Of a stretch of 64,000 bases of DNA, positions 9,122 to 18,300 are shown in pieces. Each line of letters begins with the position of its first letter. Position 1 is the stretch's first letter. Source of the DNA: Dietzia psychralcaliphila (GTDB lineage Bacteria; Actinomycetota; Actinomycetes; Mycobacteriales; Mycobacteriaceae); assembly GCF_003096095.1 (NCBI RefSeq), contig NZ_CP015453.1, positions 2,418,001 through 2,482,000 of the forward strand, written 5' to 3'. The notes under the pieces are model-generated. The model had not been told where the DNA came from and ran no database searches. It saw only the letters and a program-made list of their open reading frames with translations. The position numbers were made by a program, and so were the translations under genes.

Positions 9122-11077
9122 TCACACCGTCGCGATCGTTGTGTTAGGGCTCAACTGCTTGAGCATCTGCTCAGCGTTGATGCGCGCGGCATCAGTGTTG
9201 AATGCTGCGTCTCGGAAGAGGACATGGAGCGGCTGCGTCCGCCCGATGTTCATCAACGCCTCCTGGCTCACTTGCTGAGAGAAGCAGGCCGAGACTGCCC
9301 CATCTGCGACGTCGAAAACCACGTGACCGTCAATAATTTGCCGAGTGATAGGAGAGGCAGGGTCGATCCCGAGGTCCAACATTGAACTGAACAGCAGGTC
9401 TTCGTCTGTGCGGTCCGACTTCACAGTCGACTGAAGGCCGAGAAGTGATTCTTGCTTGGTCTCGTCCGCAGTCATCCAAACTTCCGTACGCGTGCTGCTA
9501 TCTAGGCGCAGAGCCCTGAAACCAGTATCGCCAGTGAATCCGTGCTCCCGCAGTGCCGCACCAGCTCGTCGTATACGCTCTCGACCGATCGCCGCGATGG
9601 TCTCGAATCCTTCGGAGGCAGCTTGACTTCCCGAACCGCACTCTTCATCGAGCTGAACCATGATGAAGCGTCGGTGACCGCCATCTTTAGAATTCTGGCG
9701 GAGGACGGCTTCGGCAGTGGCACACGAACCCGCAAAGAAGTCCACGACGAGGTCGTCAGGACCTGTGGCAACTGAGATCAGCGTCTCGAGCAACCCGACC
9801 GGTTTAGGCGTGTCGAAAAGGCGCCCCATCTCGAGGGCGTCCAAGTCAGCCTTTCCGGTCATAGTCGACGGGCCGATGACGATGTCTTTCATTGTCATTC
9901 CGTCTACATCGCGAATTTTGGTACGGATTCGAAGCTTGCCGTTGGAGATGTCGAACTCAAGGTCTTCGTGCTCGGCAAGAATTTTTGCACGGCTCCAGCG
10001 CCATGCGTGCCAGTTCAGTCCTGGACGGGAATTGGCGTGGGGCATCGCGGTAATGAAGCCCGGATACGAGGTGTCGTCGTCGAGATCGCTGACGCGGACC
10101 TCACCGCTGTCGGGGTTATAGTGGATGCGGAATACCATCGTCCGGGCAGTGCGCTCATTGAATTTCGAGTTCGTGTTGTAGAGCTCATTCTTCGTTACGT
10201 ACGGACCCTTCGAATCTTCTTTGAGTGCGTAGGCGGCGCCCTTATATACGTCGGGCATTAACTTACGCAGCAACGCTCCGGAGCCCCGGAACTGGCTTAT
10301 AGACTGGGAGTTTTTCGCGAAGCATAAAATGTACTCGTGAGTGCCGGCTGGACCACCGTCGGATATCTGACGGCCCTTGAGGTTGCTGACCCACGTGATG
10401 GTGGCTAAGAAGTTGTCGGGTCCGAACAACTCGCTCAGAAGCAACTTGAGTTGCGCGACCTCATTACCGTCGATGCTGACGAACCCGATCCCGTCCTCCA
10501 TGAGCAACGAACGCGCCACCTTCAGGCGGGCGTACATCATGCTGAGCCAGGCAGAATGAAAGCGCCCCCCGGTCTCAGACGTCGCGACGAGACGCGCACC
10601 AGCTTCATTGACCTGTCCGGACTGCTTCAGGTAATCATCCCGCGAACTTGCGAAATCGTCGGAGTACAAGAAATCGTTGCCAGTGTTGTACGGAGGGTCG
10701 ATATAGATCATCTTCACTTGCCCCAGCAGCGGCTCCTGCAGAAGCTTCAGAGCGTCCAGGTTGTCACCTTCGATGAAGAGATTCCGAGTGCGATCGAAGT
10801 CGACCGACTCGCCTCGTGCCGGGCGAAGTGTCCGCGCTGTGGACGAGTTCGAGAGGAGGAGAGCCTCCCTCTTCCCGGGCCAATCCAGATGGAAACGCTC
10901 TTGCGGTCCCTCGACGAGATGCCCACTGAATTCCTGTCGGAGCACGTCCCAGTCCACAGCACGAGCAACAATCCCGTCGGCAGAGCGCGTTTCGGTGATC
11001 GCGTGAGGGAATCGTTCCGCCAGAAAGTCAATATTGTCTGAAGTATTATCGAATGAGGTAAGGCTAAGCCTGGACAA
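9122..11077 (-). CDS. mod: Type III Mod-like adenine DNA methyltransferase (second in operon)
   Basis: Site-specific N6-adenine methyltransferase of 651 residues, which in type III systems both modifies DNA and gives Res its specificity. The catalytic motif IDPPYNTGNDF (motif IV) is at about residue 132 and precedes the SAM-binding motif DFFAGSCATA at about 447, the beta-class order expected for Mod. Between them lies a target recognition region. The N-terminal block is clearly homologous to the adjacent methyltransferase at 11079-13052 but the central region is not. The start appears to be TTG, 1 base after the upstream stop, with AAGG upstream. Res follows 7 bases later. Confidence 0.92.
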   Translation of the reverse strand: MSRLSLTSFDNTSDNIDFLAERFPHAITETRSADGIVARAVDWDVLRQEFSGHLVEGPQERFHLDWPGKREALLLSNSSTARTLRPARGESVDFDRTRNLFIEGDNLDALKLLQEPLLGQVKMIYIDPPYNTGNDFLYSDDFASSRDDYLKQSGQVNEAGARLVATSETGGRFHSAWLSMMYARLKVARSLLMEDGIGFVSIDGNEVAQLKLLLSELFGPDNFLATITWVSNLKGRQISDGGPAGTHEYILCFAKNSQSISQFRGSGALLRKLMPDVYKGAAYALKEDSKGPYVTKNELYNTNSKFNERTARTMVFRIHYNPDSGEVRVSDLDDDTSYPGFITAMPHANSRPGLNWHAWRWSRAKILAEHEDLEFDISNGKLRIRTKIRDVDGMTMKDIVIGPSTMTGKADLDALEMGRLFDTPKPVGLLETLISVATGPDDLVVDFFAGSCATAEAVLRQNSKDGGHRRFIMVQLDEECGSGSQAASEGFETIAAIGRERIRRAGAALREHGFTGDTGFRALRLDSSTRTEVWMTADETKQESLLGLQSTVKSDRTDEDLLFSSMLDLGIDPASPITRQIIDGHVVFDVADGAVSACFSQQVSQEALMNIGRTQPLHVLFRDAAFNTDAARINAEQMLKQLSPNTTIATV

Positions 11078-11078
11078 G

Positions 11079-13052
11079 TCAAATCACCTTCATGTCAGTT
11101 GCAGGAGAGAGTTCCTTGAAGATCTGCTGGGAATTAATCCTGGCGCCGTCAGAAGGAAACCCCGAATCACGGAAGATAGCCCGAAGAGGCTGCAGCGCGG
11201 CGAGTTCGCGCACTAACTTCGGCGTCACGTTGTCTTCAAAGCAAGCAACTAAAGCACCTTCGTCCACTACGAAGGTCTCTTTTCCGTCGATCTGCTCAAT
11301 GGAAATTGGAAGCGTCGCTTCCAGCCCCCAGTCGAGAATCACCTGGAATAGCAGATCTTCCCCAGAACGCCCGGGCTTCACGCTGTCTTGCAGCCCAGTG
11401 AGGTCCAGCTGATTGGTATCGTCGGGAGTACGAAGAAAGTCGAGCAGGTTAGTCGTATCAACGCGCAGGGCTCGGAAGCCCACATCCAAGCTTTCTCCGA
11501 GCAGGCCCGCCCTTCCCTTCAACTCGACTCCAGCCCGCCGGAGGCGTTCTCGGGAGATTTCAGCAATGGTCGTGAACCCGTGATGTGCGGCGAACGATTT
11601 CGGTCCCGACGGCTCATCTAACTGCACGAGGATAAATCGACGCGAACCACCATCGCTCGCGTTCAACGCCATGACCGCGTGGGCGGTTGAGGCCGAGCCT
11701 CCAAAGAAGTCCAAGACCACCGCCTCTTTGTCGTTACCAGTCAGCGCGTTAATCCACGTTTCGAGTACCCCAACGTCCTTCGGGTAGTCGAAATACTTCC
11801 CGCCAAGAAGCCGCGCCAACGCATCGCTTGCTGGCGCTCGCTCTTTCGATATGACTGGCCGCATAGCCTGCGTGCTCGTATCTGAGAGGAAACGTTTGAG
11901 TCGCGGCGTTGTCGTGTGGTCGACGCCGAATAAGATGCGCCCCTCGCCGATGAGCGCTTGCATACGTTCCCTTGCATACACCCAGCCGTTAGGGTGACGC
12001 TTAACGGGGAGTCCAGTGCGCGGGTGAGGAACGTCGTACATCAAGTTCTCACGCGGGTTTGGAGAGCGAAGATTGTCACGGGTGAAGATCCGACCATCCC
12101 CATCGATCTCGCTATATGCCGTCAAACCGGGTTCAACGTCCGGCTTGGACCTCCACCAAGCGCGAAAACGCTCTGTCGCCCGAACTGGGTCCCCGCCTGC
12201 TTCTTTCCAGCACCGCTGACCTGCGGCTACAACGTCGTCGTAGCCGCGCTTAGGCCCCTTAAATCTGACATCGTTTTCGACCAATGTTGCCTTGCTTCGA
12301 GCGTATACCAACATGTAGTCAACGCCGCCAGAAGTGAAGCGGGCGTCATTCTTTCCGGAGCCTTGCCAGACTACATTAGCAAGAAAGTTCTCGGCACCAA
12401 ACACCGAATCTAGCATCGCCCGTAGGTTAGCGTGCTCATGATCATCGATTGCTGCAACAAAGACCCCATTATCGGCAAGAAGTTGGCGGGCGAGTTTTAC
12501 TCGCGGATACATCATGCTAAGCCAATCTGAATGGAATCTTCCGTTCGATTCAGAATGGGCGACGAGATGCTCGCCAGTCGACGCCCTCTGCCCCGACCTC
12601 ACAAGATACTCATCTGCGGTCTCCGCGAAATCATCCTCGTAGATAAAGTCGTTTCCAGTATTATAGGGCGGGTCGATATAAATGAGGTTGACCTTGCCGA
12701 GGTACGACTCCTGAAGAAGCTTCAACGCATCGAGGTTGTCGCCCTGTATGAATAAGTTCTTCGTCGTGTCGAAGTCAACCGACTCCCCACGGACCGGTCG
12801 AAGCGCCTTTGCAATAGGAGCGTTGGACACAAACGATGCCGCCCGCTTGCCCGGCCAATCGAGTTGGTAGCGCTCCTGAGGGCCCTCAACGATGTGGCCG
12901 GACAGCTCCTGACGTAGTAGATCGAAGTCGACGACACGATTCAGCTTGCCGTCGGCATCGATGGACTCGGTTACGACGCTCGGAAACAGTTCGGCGATCT
13001 TGGCGACGTTGTTTGCAGTTAAGTCAGGTGACGTCATTCGTAGTTTCTCCAT
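11079..13052 (-). CDS. mod: Type III Mod-like adenine DNA methyltransferase (first in operon)
   Basis: A 657-residue beta-class methyltransferase with motif IV IDPPYNTGNDF at about residue 140 and motif I DFFGGSASTA at about 475. I chose ATG 13052, preceded by GAGGA at a good distance and 7 bases after the DUF4391 stop; the longer open frame to 13175 would run 116 bases into that gene. The first 160 or so residues match the next methyltransferase closely (shared GHxVEGPQER, LDWPGKR, RGESVDFD and GDNLDALKLLQ), so the two are paralogues. The middle region differs greatly, which suggests a different recognised sequence. Confidence 0.92.
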   Translation of the reverse strand: MEKLRMTSPDLTANNVAKIAELFPSVVTESIDADGKLNRVVDFDLLRQELSGHIVEGPQERYQLDWPGKRAASFVSNAPIAKALRPVRGESVDFDTTKNLFIQGDNLDALKLLQESYLGKVNLIYIDPPYNTGNDFIYEDDFAETADEYLVRSGQRASTGEHLVAHSESNGRFHSDWLSMMYPRVKLARQLLADNGVFVAAIDDHEHANLRAMLDSVFGAENFLANVVWQGSGKNDARFTSGGVDYMLVYARSKATLVENDVRFKGPKRGYDDVVAAGQRCWKEAGGDPVRATERFRAWWRSKPDVEPGLTAYSEIDGDGRIFTRDNLRSPNPRENLMYDVPHPRTGLPVKRHPNGWVYARERMQALIGEGRILFGVDHTTTPRLKRFLSDTSTQAMRPVISKERAPASDALARLLGGKYFDYPKDVGVLETWINALTGNDKEAVVLDFFGGSASTAHAVMALNASDGGSRRFILVQLDEPSGPKSFAAHHGFTTIAEISRERLRRAGVELKGRAGLLGESLDVGFRALRVDTTNLLDFLRTPDDTNQLDLTGLQDSVKPGRSGEDLLFQVILDWGLEATLPISIEQIDGKETFVVDEGALVACFEDNVTPKLVRELAALQPLRAIFRDSGFPSDGARINSQQIFKELSPATDMKVI

Positions 13053-13059
13053 GTGATCC

Positions 13060-13761
13060 TCAGTTCGTGTCGCCCGCGGCAGGGCTGATGCTCGTGCTGG
13101 TGAGTTCAGCCAGGTCGGCTTGTTTGGCTCGCAAGGTTCGGCGCAGCACGACTTTGCGGTTGAGCTGTGGTTCATTGCGGAGTTTGCGCTCGAGCGCAGT
13201 GATTTCGCGCTCGAGTTTCCGAACGGTAGTCAGTCTGGTGACAACGTCCGACACCTTCTCGCCCGCATGGTTCTTCACGGGGGTGAGCGGTTGAAGCAGA
13301 GCGTTATAGAGTCCCGTCAAGTCAATGGCCGTGGGCAGGGTCGCCCGCTTGATGTCCGCGGAATACCACTCCGTACGAAAGTAGGTGCCCATCTTCGGCG
13401 CACCGTTTCCGAGCTGTTTGTGCGCCGCTACCATCTGGACCTCTTGCTGCGAGCCTTCGCCTCGGCGGTTTTCGAAGATGATCGGCGTTCGCACTGCTTT
13501 GTCGATCGCGGCGAGTACGCCTTCAGCGACATCATCGCCTTTGGCATCGATCTCGAAGACCTGGATTTCCGGCACCTCGGTGGTGCCTGGCAAGTTGATG
13601 GTCGAATCGGCCAGTTTGTAGGCCCAGGTGATCCGGCGAACGTCGGCCACGAACGCGTCCTTGACCGCTGCCCCGATGGTGGCGTGCTCGTAAAATTTGG
13701 TCTTTGGAACCGTGCGGGCGAACTCGGCCGCCGCCGGCCAGCGGTAGAGGAGGGCCGTCAC
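13060..13761 (-). CDS. DUF4391-family protein
   Basis: A 233-residue protein of the DUF4391 type, found beside helicases and methyltransferases in restriction and defence loci and without a known reaction. Recognisable features are the N-terminal LLYRWPAAAEFARTVPKTKFYEH, the central VQMVAAHKQL and a C-terminal Leu/Arg-rich coiled coil (about residues 185-220). The start overlaps the helicase stop by 4 bp (ATGA), and the methyltransferase follows after 7 bases, so it is made together with both. It may be an adaptor between the helicase and the modification subunits; that role is inference. Confidence 0.8.
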   Translation of the reverse strand: MTALLYRWPAAAEFARTVPKTKFYEHATIGAAVKDAFVADVRRITWAYKLADSTINLPGTTEVPEIQVFEIDAKGDDVAEGVLAAIDKAVRTPIIFENRRGEGSQQEVQMVAAHKQLGNGAPKMGTYFRTEWYSADIKRATLPTAIDLTGLYNALLQPLTPVKNHAGEKVSDVVTRLTTVRKLEREITALERKLRNEPQLNRKVVLRRTLRAKQADLAELTSTSISPAAGDTN

Positions 13762-16700
13762 TCGGTTCCCACCCCCGCATCCACCACCGCGATGAACGCG
13801 ATGAGCTCGAAGTCGTCGAGGCCACCGATCGTCTGGGTCAATGCGGTCGTGCCGCCATCGGTGAAAAGGCTGTCGAGGTCTCGTTCATCGGTGACTTCGA
13901 CCATTGATCGGATGGCTGAGGTCAGGAGTTCGGAGTACGCAGCCATCTCCGAACCTTCGTTGGTGGCAGCGTTGAAGACGCGAGTGACAGCAGCAACCGG
14001 CTCATCGTGTGGGCGGCAGCTCGCCCGGAGAAGGTCGAGCAGGCTCTTCGCCTCGGTATGGTCGGCGAGGACGCTGCCGTCGTCGCAGAGGTAGACCAAG
14101 TAATGCGGGTGCAGCCGATTGCCCCGGTTGGCGCTCTGGTCAACGCCGAGGTCGCGCAGGGCGAAAATTACGCCTGGGCGGAGTCCCTTTGCCGGGTCAG
14201 CCGGCACTACGGCGTGCAGGCCTCTGGGGGCCGCGTCGAGCTCCCCGTACTCCTGTATGTAGCCGAGCAGGTCCATGCGAAAGTCGTTGAGACCCAAGTC
14301 GGTAATGGAAACACCCGCCCGGACGTCTTCGAGCTCGATCACCTCGTCCTGGAGTTTGCGCAGCTGCTCCTTGCGGTAGGCCGCGTCCGCACTCGCTGGG
14401 TCGAGGATATTGTCGTCGCCGACGGCCGCGAGGTCGGCAATGACCATGCGGTTCTCGACGCGCTCCTTGAGGTTGATGTACTCGTCGAGGGAGATGTCGG
14501 GCCAGAAATTGACCAATTGGATCTTGGCGTTGATCGAACCGATGCGATCCACTCGGCCGAAGCGTTGGATGATGCGCACCGGGTTCCAGTGAATGTCGTA
14601 ATTGACCAGGTAGTCGCAGTCCTGCAGGTTTTGTCCTTCGCTGATGACATCGGTGCCGATCAGCACGTCGATTTCACCGGTCACCGCCGGCATCGTGAGA
14701 TGACGTTGCTTGGACCTAGGCGAGAACAAGGTCATCACCTGTTGGAAGTCGTAACCCTTTCCCAGCGTGGTCTTAGCCGCGTTCCCGCCACCAGTAATGA
14801 TTGCGCTCTCGAGGCCGATCTCGCTGAAGACGGGAGCGAGCTGCTTGTAGAGGTACTCCGCGGTGTCGGCGAACGCGGAAAAGATCAGCACCTTGCGATT
14901 GCCATCATTGATAGGGCGCTGCGCCTTGTGCGTAACGATCGCTTTCAAACGCTCCAACTTCAGGTCATGGGTCGGAGTGACCTTCTGCATCTCTTCGAGG
15001 AGTTCGCGCAGTGTCTCTCGGTCGTTCCACAGGTCGCGGTGCCAGGACACGATGTCGATGTCGTCCATATCGATCTTGATCTTCTCGCCGAACGTAAGCG
15101 CCTCGACGTTGGCGTCGTCCTCGTCGTCGACATCGAGATCATAATTGTTGAAGTCGACGTCGATCTCACTGATCGCTCCAGCGTGTGTCTCCAACAGCCC
15201 CAAAGTTCGATCGACCCCGGCCTCGATTTTGCCCAATGTGAGACGGAATGCCTCGACAGAGCTCTCCAGGCGCTTGAGAAGGTTGACTGTCATGAGTTGC
15301 TTGAGTCCCTGCTCACGGCCGCGCTGCCCCAAGTTTGAGCGCGCTGTTCCGACCTTGACGTCGTACAGCTCCTCGTACTTGCTCAGGCGGCTGGGGAACA
15401 CGTAGGCCAGCGGGGTGTAGACCGCGAGGGTGAGGGCTTGGATCTGCTCGAAAATCTCGTTGAACGTCGCAACACCGGACAGATCCGTCAGCGGTTCACG
15501 GATCGACACCGGCGGCATTCGGGCCGGAAACGCCCCGATCTCGCTGGTGTCGTAGAACGCCTGGATGTGCTTGCGCGACCGCGCGATCGTCACCGAGTCC
15601 AGCAACTCGAAAAAGTCGAAGTCGAGCATCTTGAGGATCTCATCGGTCGTCCGGGCCTCAGGGGGAAGCTTCGACCAGTCGTTGAAGACGCGCTGAGCTT
15701 CGCTGAAGACCTTTTCAACCGTGGTCGACAAGTTCAGATGCTGCGCGAGGTTCTCCGACTCGCCTTCGTAAGCGAGCTGCAACTGGTTTTTCAAGTCGTT
15801 GAACCGGTTGTTGACAGGGGTCGCCGACAGCATGAGCACCTTAGTCTTTACGCCCTCGCGTATCACCAGCCTCATTAGCCGCTGGTACCGCGACTCCTTC
15901 TCCTGTGAATAGTCGGCGTTGCGGAAGTTGTGCGACTCATCGATCACCACGAGGTCGTAGTTGCCCCAGTTGATCCGATCGAGCCGAAGACCCAGCGACT
16001 CCCCGCGCGTGCGTGACAGATCAGTGTGCGCTAGGACATCGTAATTGAACCGATCGCTCGCGAAGATGTTCGTGGTGAGATTGGCGTTGTAGTTCGTCCA
16101 ATTCTCCGCGAGCTTCTTCGGCGCCAGGACCAACACCGACTTGTTTCGCAACTCGTAGTACTTGATCACCGCCAACGCCGTAAAAGTTTTGCCCAAGCCA
16201 ACGCTGTCGGCGAGGATGCAGCCGTTGTACGTCTCTAACTTGTTGATGATCCCTGTGGCAGCGTCTCGTTGGAAGTTGTAGAGGCTCTTCCAGACCTGCA
16301 TCTCTTGATAGCCCGTGCGGTCGTTGGGCAGGACGTCTTCATTGATATCTTCGAGGAATTCGGCGAACAAGTTGTGGAGGATTAGAAAGTAGATCCGTGC
16401 CGGCGAGTTTTCGGCGTACACGGTGGCGATGTGCTCGTGCACCGCCTCCGTGACATCGTCGAGCTGCGTCGAGTTGCTCCAGATTTGATCGAACAACGCG
16501 ATGTACTGGGACGTCATGGGAGCATCGTCGACACGGTGGACCATGTTGGAGACCGCGTTGCCCCGCTCATAACCCAAGTCTGCGGTAGTGAAACCCTGCA
16601 GCGGCATATAGGCGGCCCGCTCGTCGACCACAGCGAACTGCTGCATCGGATTGCCGGTCGAGTTGGACCGGAACCGCACCTTGCGTCGCACCCACTCGGC

Positions 16701-17027
16701 ACACTCGCGAGCAATCGCCCGTTGGGTTAGTTTGTTGCGAAGACGGATCTCGAACTCTGACCCCGCCACACTGGACGCACCACGGGCGGTAGCGGGGATG
16801 AAGAATTCCCGACGCTCCTTGCGAAGTTTATCGGTAACCTTTGAGGTCACGAACGCTGGCGAGGTGAAGATAAACTCCAATTCGCTGACCTGGTTGAGCT
16901 CTGTTCGAAGCGCCTCGAACGCGAAGATCGAGAACGTCGAGGCCGCGATGCGGACCTTCGAGCCAGGCGTGATTTCCCGCTTCAGGTCATCACCCAGCAG
17001 CTCGCTAACGTTGTCGATTATTCGCAC
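13758..17027 (-). CDS. PLD-like/SNF2-type helicase of the restriction island
   Basis: The first gene of the operon encodes 1089 residues. Residues about 1-170 resemble a phospholipase D-like domain (KVRIAASTFSIFAFEAL, later the AVVDERAAYM segment), but I see no complete HxKx4D motif, so that domain may only bind. An SF2 helicase core follows: Walker A ADSVGLGKT at about residue 282, DESH box (VVIDESHNFRN) at about 360, motif III LSATPVNN, and motifs V-VI in GTDVISEGQNLQ and QRFGRVDRIG. It probably translocates on DNA during restriction, as SNF2-like partners do in other defence systems; that is inference. Codon use is like the rest of the island. The promoter is probably in the 130 bases before 17027. 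Confidence 0.88.
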   Translation of the reverse strand: MRIIDNVSELLGDDLKREITPGSKVRIAASTFSIFAFEALRTELNQVSELEFIFTSPAFVTSKVTDKLRKERREFFIPATARGASSVAGSEFEIRLRNKLTQRAIARECAEWVRRKVRFRSNSTGNPMQQFAVVDERAAYMPLQGFTTADLGYERGNAVSNMVHRVDDAPMTSQYIALFDQIWSNSTQLDDVTEAVHEHIATVYAENSPARIYFLILHNLFAEFLEDINEDVLPNDRTGYQEMQVWKSLYNFQRDAATGIINKLETYNGCILADSVGLGKTFTALAVIKYYELRNKSVLVLAPKKLAENWTNYNANLTTNIFASDRFNYDVLAHTDLSRTRGESLGLRLDRINWGNYDLVVIDESHNFRNADYSQEKESRYQRLMRLVIREGVKTKVLMLSATPVNNRFNDLKNQLQLAYEGESENLAQHLNLSTTVEKVFSEAQRVFNDWSKLPPEARTTDEILKMLDFDFFELLDSVTIARSRKHIQAFYDTSEIGAFPARMPPVSIREPLTDLSGVATFNEIFEQIQALTLAVYTPLAYVFPSRLSKYEELYDVKVGTARSNLGQRGREQGLKQLMTVNLLKRLESSVEAFRLTLGKIEAGVDRTLGLLETHAGAISEIDVDFNNYDLDVDDEDDANVEALTFGEKIKIDMDDIDIVSWHRDLWNDRETLRELLEEMQKVTPTHDLKLERLKAIVTHKAQRPINDGNRKVLIFSAFADTAEYLYKQLAPVFSEIGLESAIITGGGNAAKTTLGKGYDFQQVMTLFSPRSKQRHLTMPAVTGEIDVLIGTDVISEGQNLQDCDYLVNYDIHWNPVRIIQRFGRVDRIGSINAKIQLVNFWPDISLDEYINLKERVENRMVIADLAAVGDDNILDPASADAAYRKEQLRKLQDEVIELEDVRAGVSITDLGLNDFRMDLLGYIQEYGELDAAPRGLHAVVPADPAKGLRPGVIFALRDLGVDQSANRGNRLHPHYLVYLCDDGSVLADHTEAKSLLDLLRASCRPHDEPVAAVTRVFNAATNEGSEMAAYSELLTSAIRSMVEVTDERDLDSLFTDGGTTALTQTIGGLDDFELIAFIAVVDAGVGTE

Positions 17028-17161
17028 GGCACCCTTTCGCTTACTCGGAACTTGCCGAACTCCGCCAATTCGGAGGCGGAACTTTAGTCACCTTAATGGA
17101 CATTTGTCTAGGGCCGGAGGGTTCTGCGGATAGTGGTCTTGCAATGAGTGTTGACGAATCG

Positions 17162-17235
17162 TGCCCCCAGTCGGACTCGAACCGACACTTTGACGGTTTT
17201 AAGCCGTCTGCCTCTGCCAATTGGGCTATGGGGGC
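17162..17235 (-). tRNA. tRNA-Leu (anticodon UAA), short variable loop
   Basis: The minus strand folds into a 74-nt cloverleaf: acceptor stem GCCCCCA/TGGGGGC, D-arm with GCC/GGC, anticodon stem GACGG/CCGTC around loop CTTAAAA (anticodon TAA), a 5-nt variable loop AAAGT, T-arm GTCGG-TTCGAGT-CCGAC and discriminator A. No CCA is encoded. UAA reads the Leu codon UUA. Leu tRNAs normally have a long variable arm, which this one lacks. Its 3' end faces the defence island. Confidence 0.9.
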
Positions 17236-17289
17236 TAGTCGGCCTCGCCGAGGCGGGGCCGAGTGGACACGGAACGCCCAGGGTCGGAG

Positions 17290-18300
17290 TTAGCCGACCA
17301 TACGAGCTAGCACCGACATCGCGATCCCGTCCAGGATGTCCTTCTCGCTCACCGTGATCTCCGAGAGCCCGGCGCGCTCAGCCATCACATCACAGAGGGC
17401 GGCGGCCACGAGTGACCCTCCCCCGATCACATCTGCGCGGCCGGGATGCATCGGGCCGAGGCTGCGGCGTTCAGTGACGGTAGCGGCGACGAGACGCGCG
17501 CACACGTCCCGCAGCTGATGCAGCGAGATGACCGAATTGTGCAGCCGCTGAGAGTCGTACTCGGCCATGTTCTGCGCGATCGCCGACAGCGTGGTGAAGG
17601 TGCCGGCCACGCCGATCCAGCGCGTGGCCAGACCGAGCGGGAGCTCGCCGGCGTCGGCCAGCGCGGCGGCGATCACGGCCTGGGCGTCGGTGACCTCGTC
17701 GGCGGTCGGCGGGTCCGAGTGCAGCGACCGCTCCGTGATCCGCACGCAGCCCACGTCCACACTTCGGGCCCCGAGAATGCGCACCTCGCCGTCGACAAGC
17801 TCCCCCACCACGATCTCCGTGGACCCACCGCCGAGATCGGTCACCACGAACGGCCCGTCGGACGGGTCGAGGTCGATCACCCCGCCGGCAAAGGTCAGCT
17901 CGGCCTCGGTCTGCCCACTGATCACCTCGGCCACCGCGCCCGGGAAGTGCGCGCCCAGCACCTCGGCGGTCATACCGAAGAACTCGTCTTTGTTGCTGGC
18001 ATCGCGAGTGGCGGAGGTGGCGACCATGCGCACCGACTTCACGCCGAGCTCGGCCATCGTGACCGCGTAGTCAGTGAGCGCGGTGCGGCACCGGGAGATC
18101 GCTTCGGTCGACAGCCGGCCGGTGGCGTCGACGCCCTCACCGAGGCGGATGATCCGCATCTCGCGGGTGACGTCCGTGAGCCCGGGCTGGCCGGGAACGC
18201 CCTCGGCGACGAGCAGTCGGATGGAGTTGGTGCCGCAGTCCACTGCTCCGACACGAACAGGCCCCACCCGGACGGCGTCATCGGGAGCAGCCGCGGTCAC
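17290..18300 (-). CDS. ppx: Ppx/GppA family exopolyphosphatase
   Basis: A 336-residue member of the ASKHA phosphatase fold that removes terminal phosphate from polyphosphate or pppGpp. The N-terminal phosphate 1 motif is AVDCGTNSIRLLV and the phosphate 2 motif is VTDLGGGSTEIVVG at about residue 148. The length corresponds to the short actinobacterial Ppx2-like form without the C-terminal HD domain. It is the last gene of an ftsB-like, DUF501, ppx operon; its start overlaps the DUF501 stop by 4 bp. Cytoplasmic, with no membrane segment. Confidence 0.92.
   Translation of the reverse strand: MTAAAPDDAVRVGPVRVGAVDCGTNSIRLLVAEGVPGQPGLTDVTREMRIIRLGEGVDATGRLSTEAISRCRTALTDYAVTMAELGVKSVRMVATSATRDASNKDEFFGMTAEVLGAHFPGAVAEVISGQTEAELTFAGGVIDLDPSDGPFVVTDLGGGSTEIVVGELVDGEVRILGARSVDVGCVRITERSLHSDPPTADEVTDAQAVIAAALADAGELPLGLATRWIGVAGTFTTLSAIAQNMAEYDSQRLHNSVISLHQLRDVCARLVAATVTERRSLGPMHPGRADVIGGGSLVAAALCDVMAERAGLSEITVSEKDILDGIAMSVLARMVG

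Noticed and set aside
11079-13175. Longer start of the first methyltransferase at 13175
   Set aside because: It would overlap the DUF4391 gene by 116 bases and adds a Cys/Pro-rich stretch not seen in Mod proteins; ATG 13052 has a good ribosome binding site.
6034-17027. DISARM or BREX system
   Set aside because: Helicase plus methyltransferase plus PLD-like domain recalls DISARM, but there is no DrmA, DrmB or separate DrmC, and no PglZ, BrxC or PglX for BREX; the DPPY-before-FxG methyltransferases and the Res subunit are type III.
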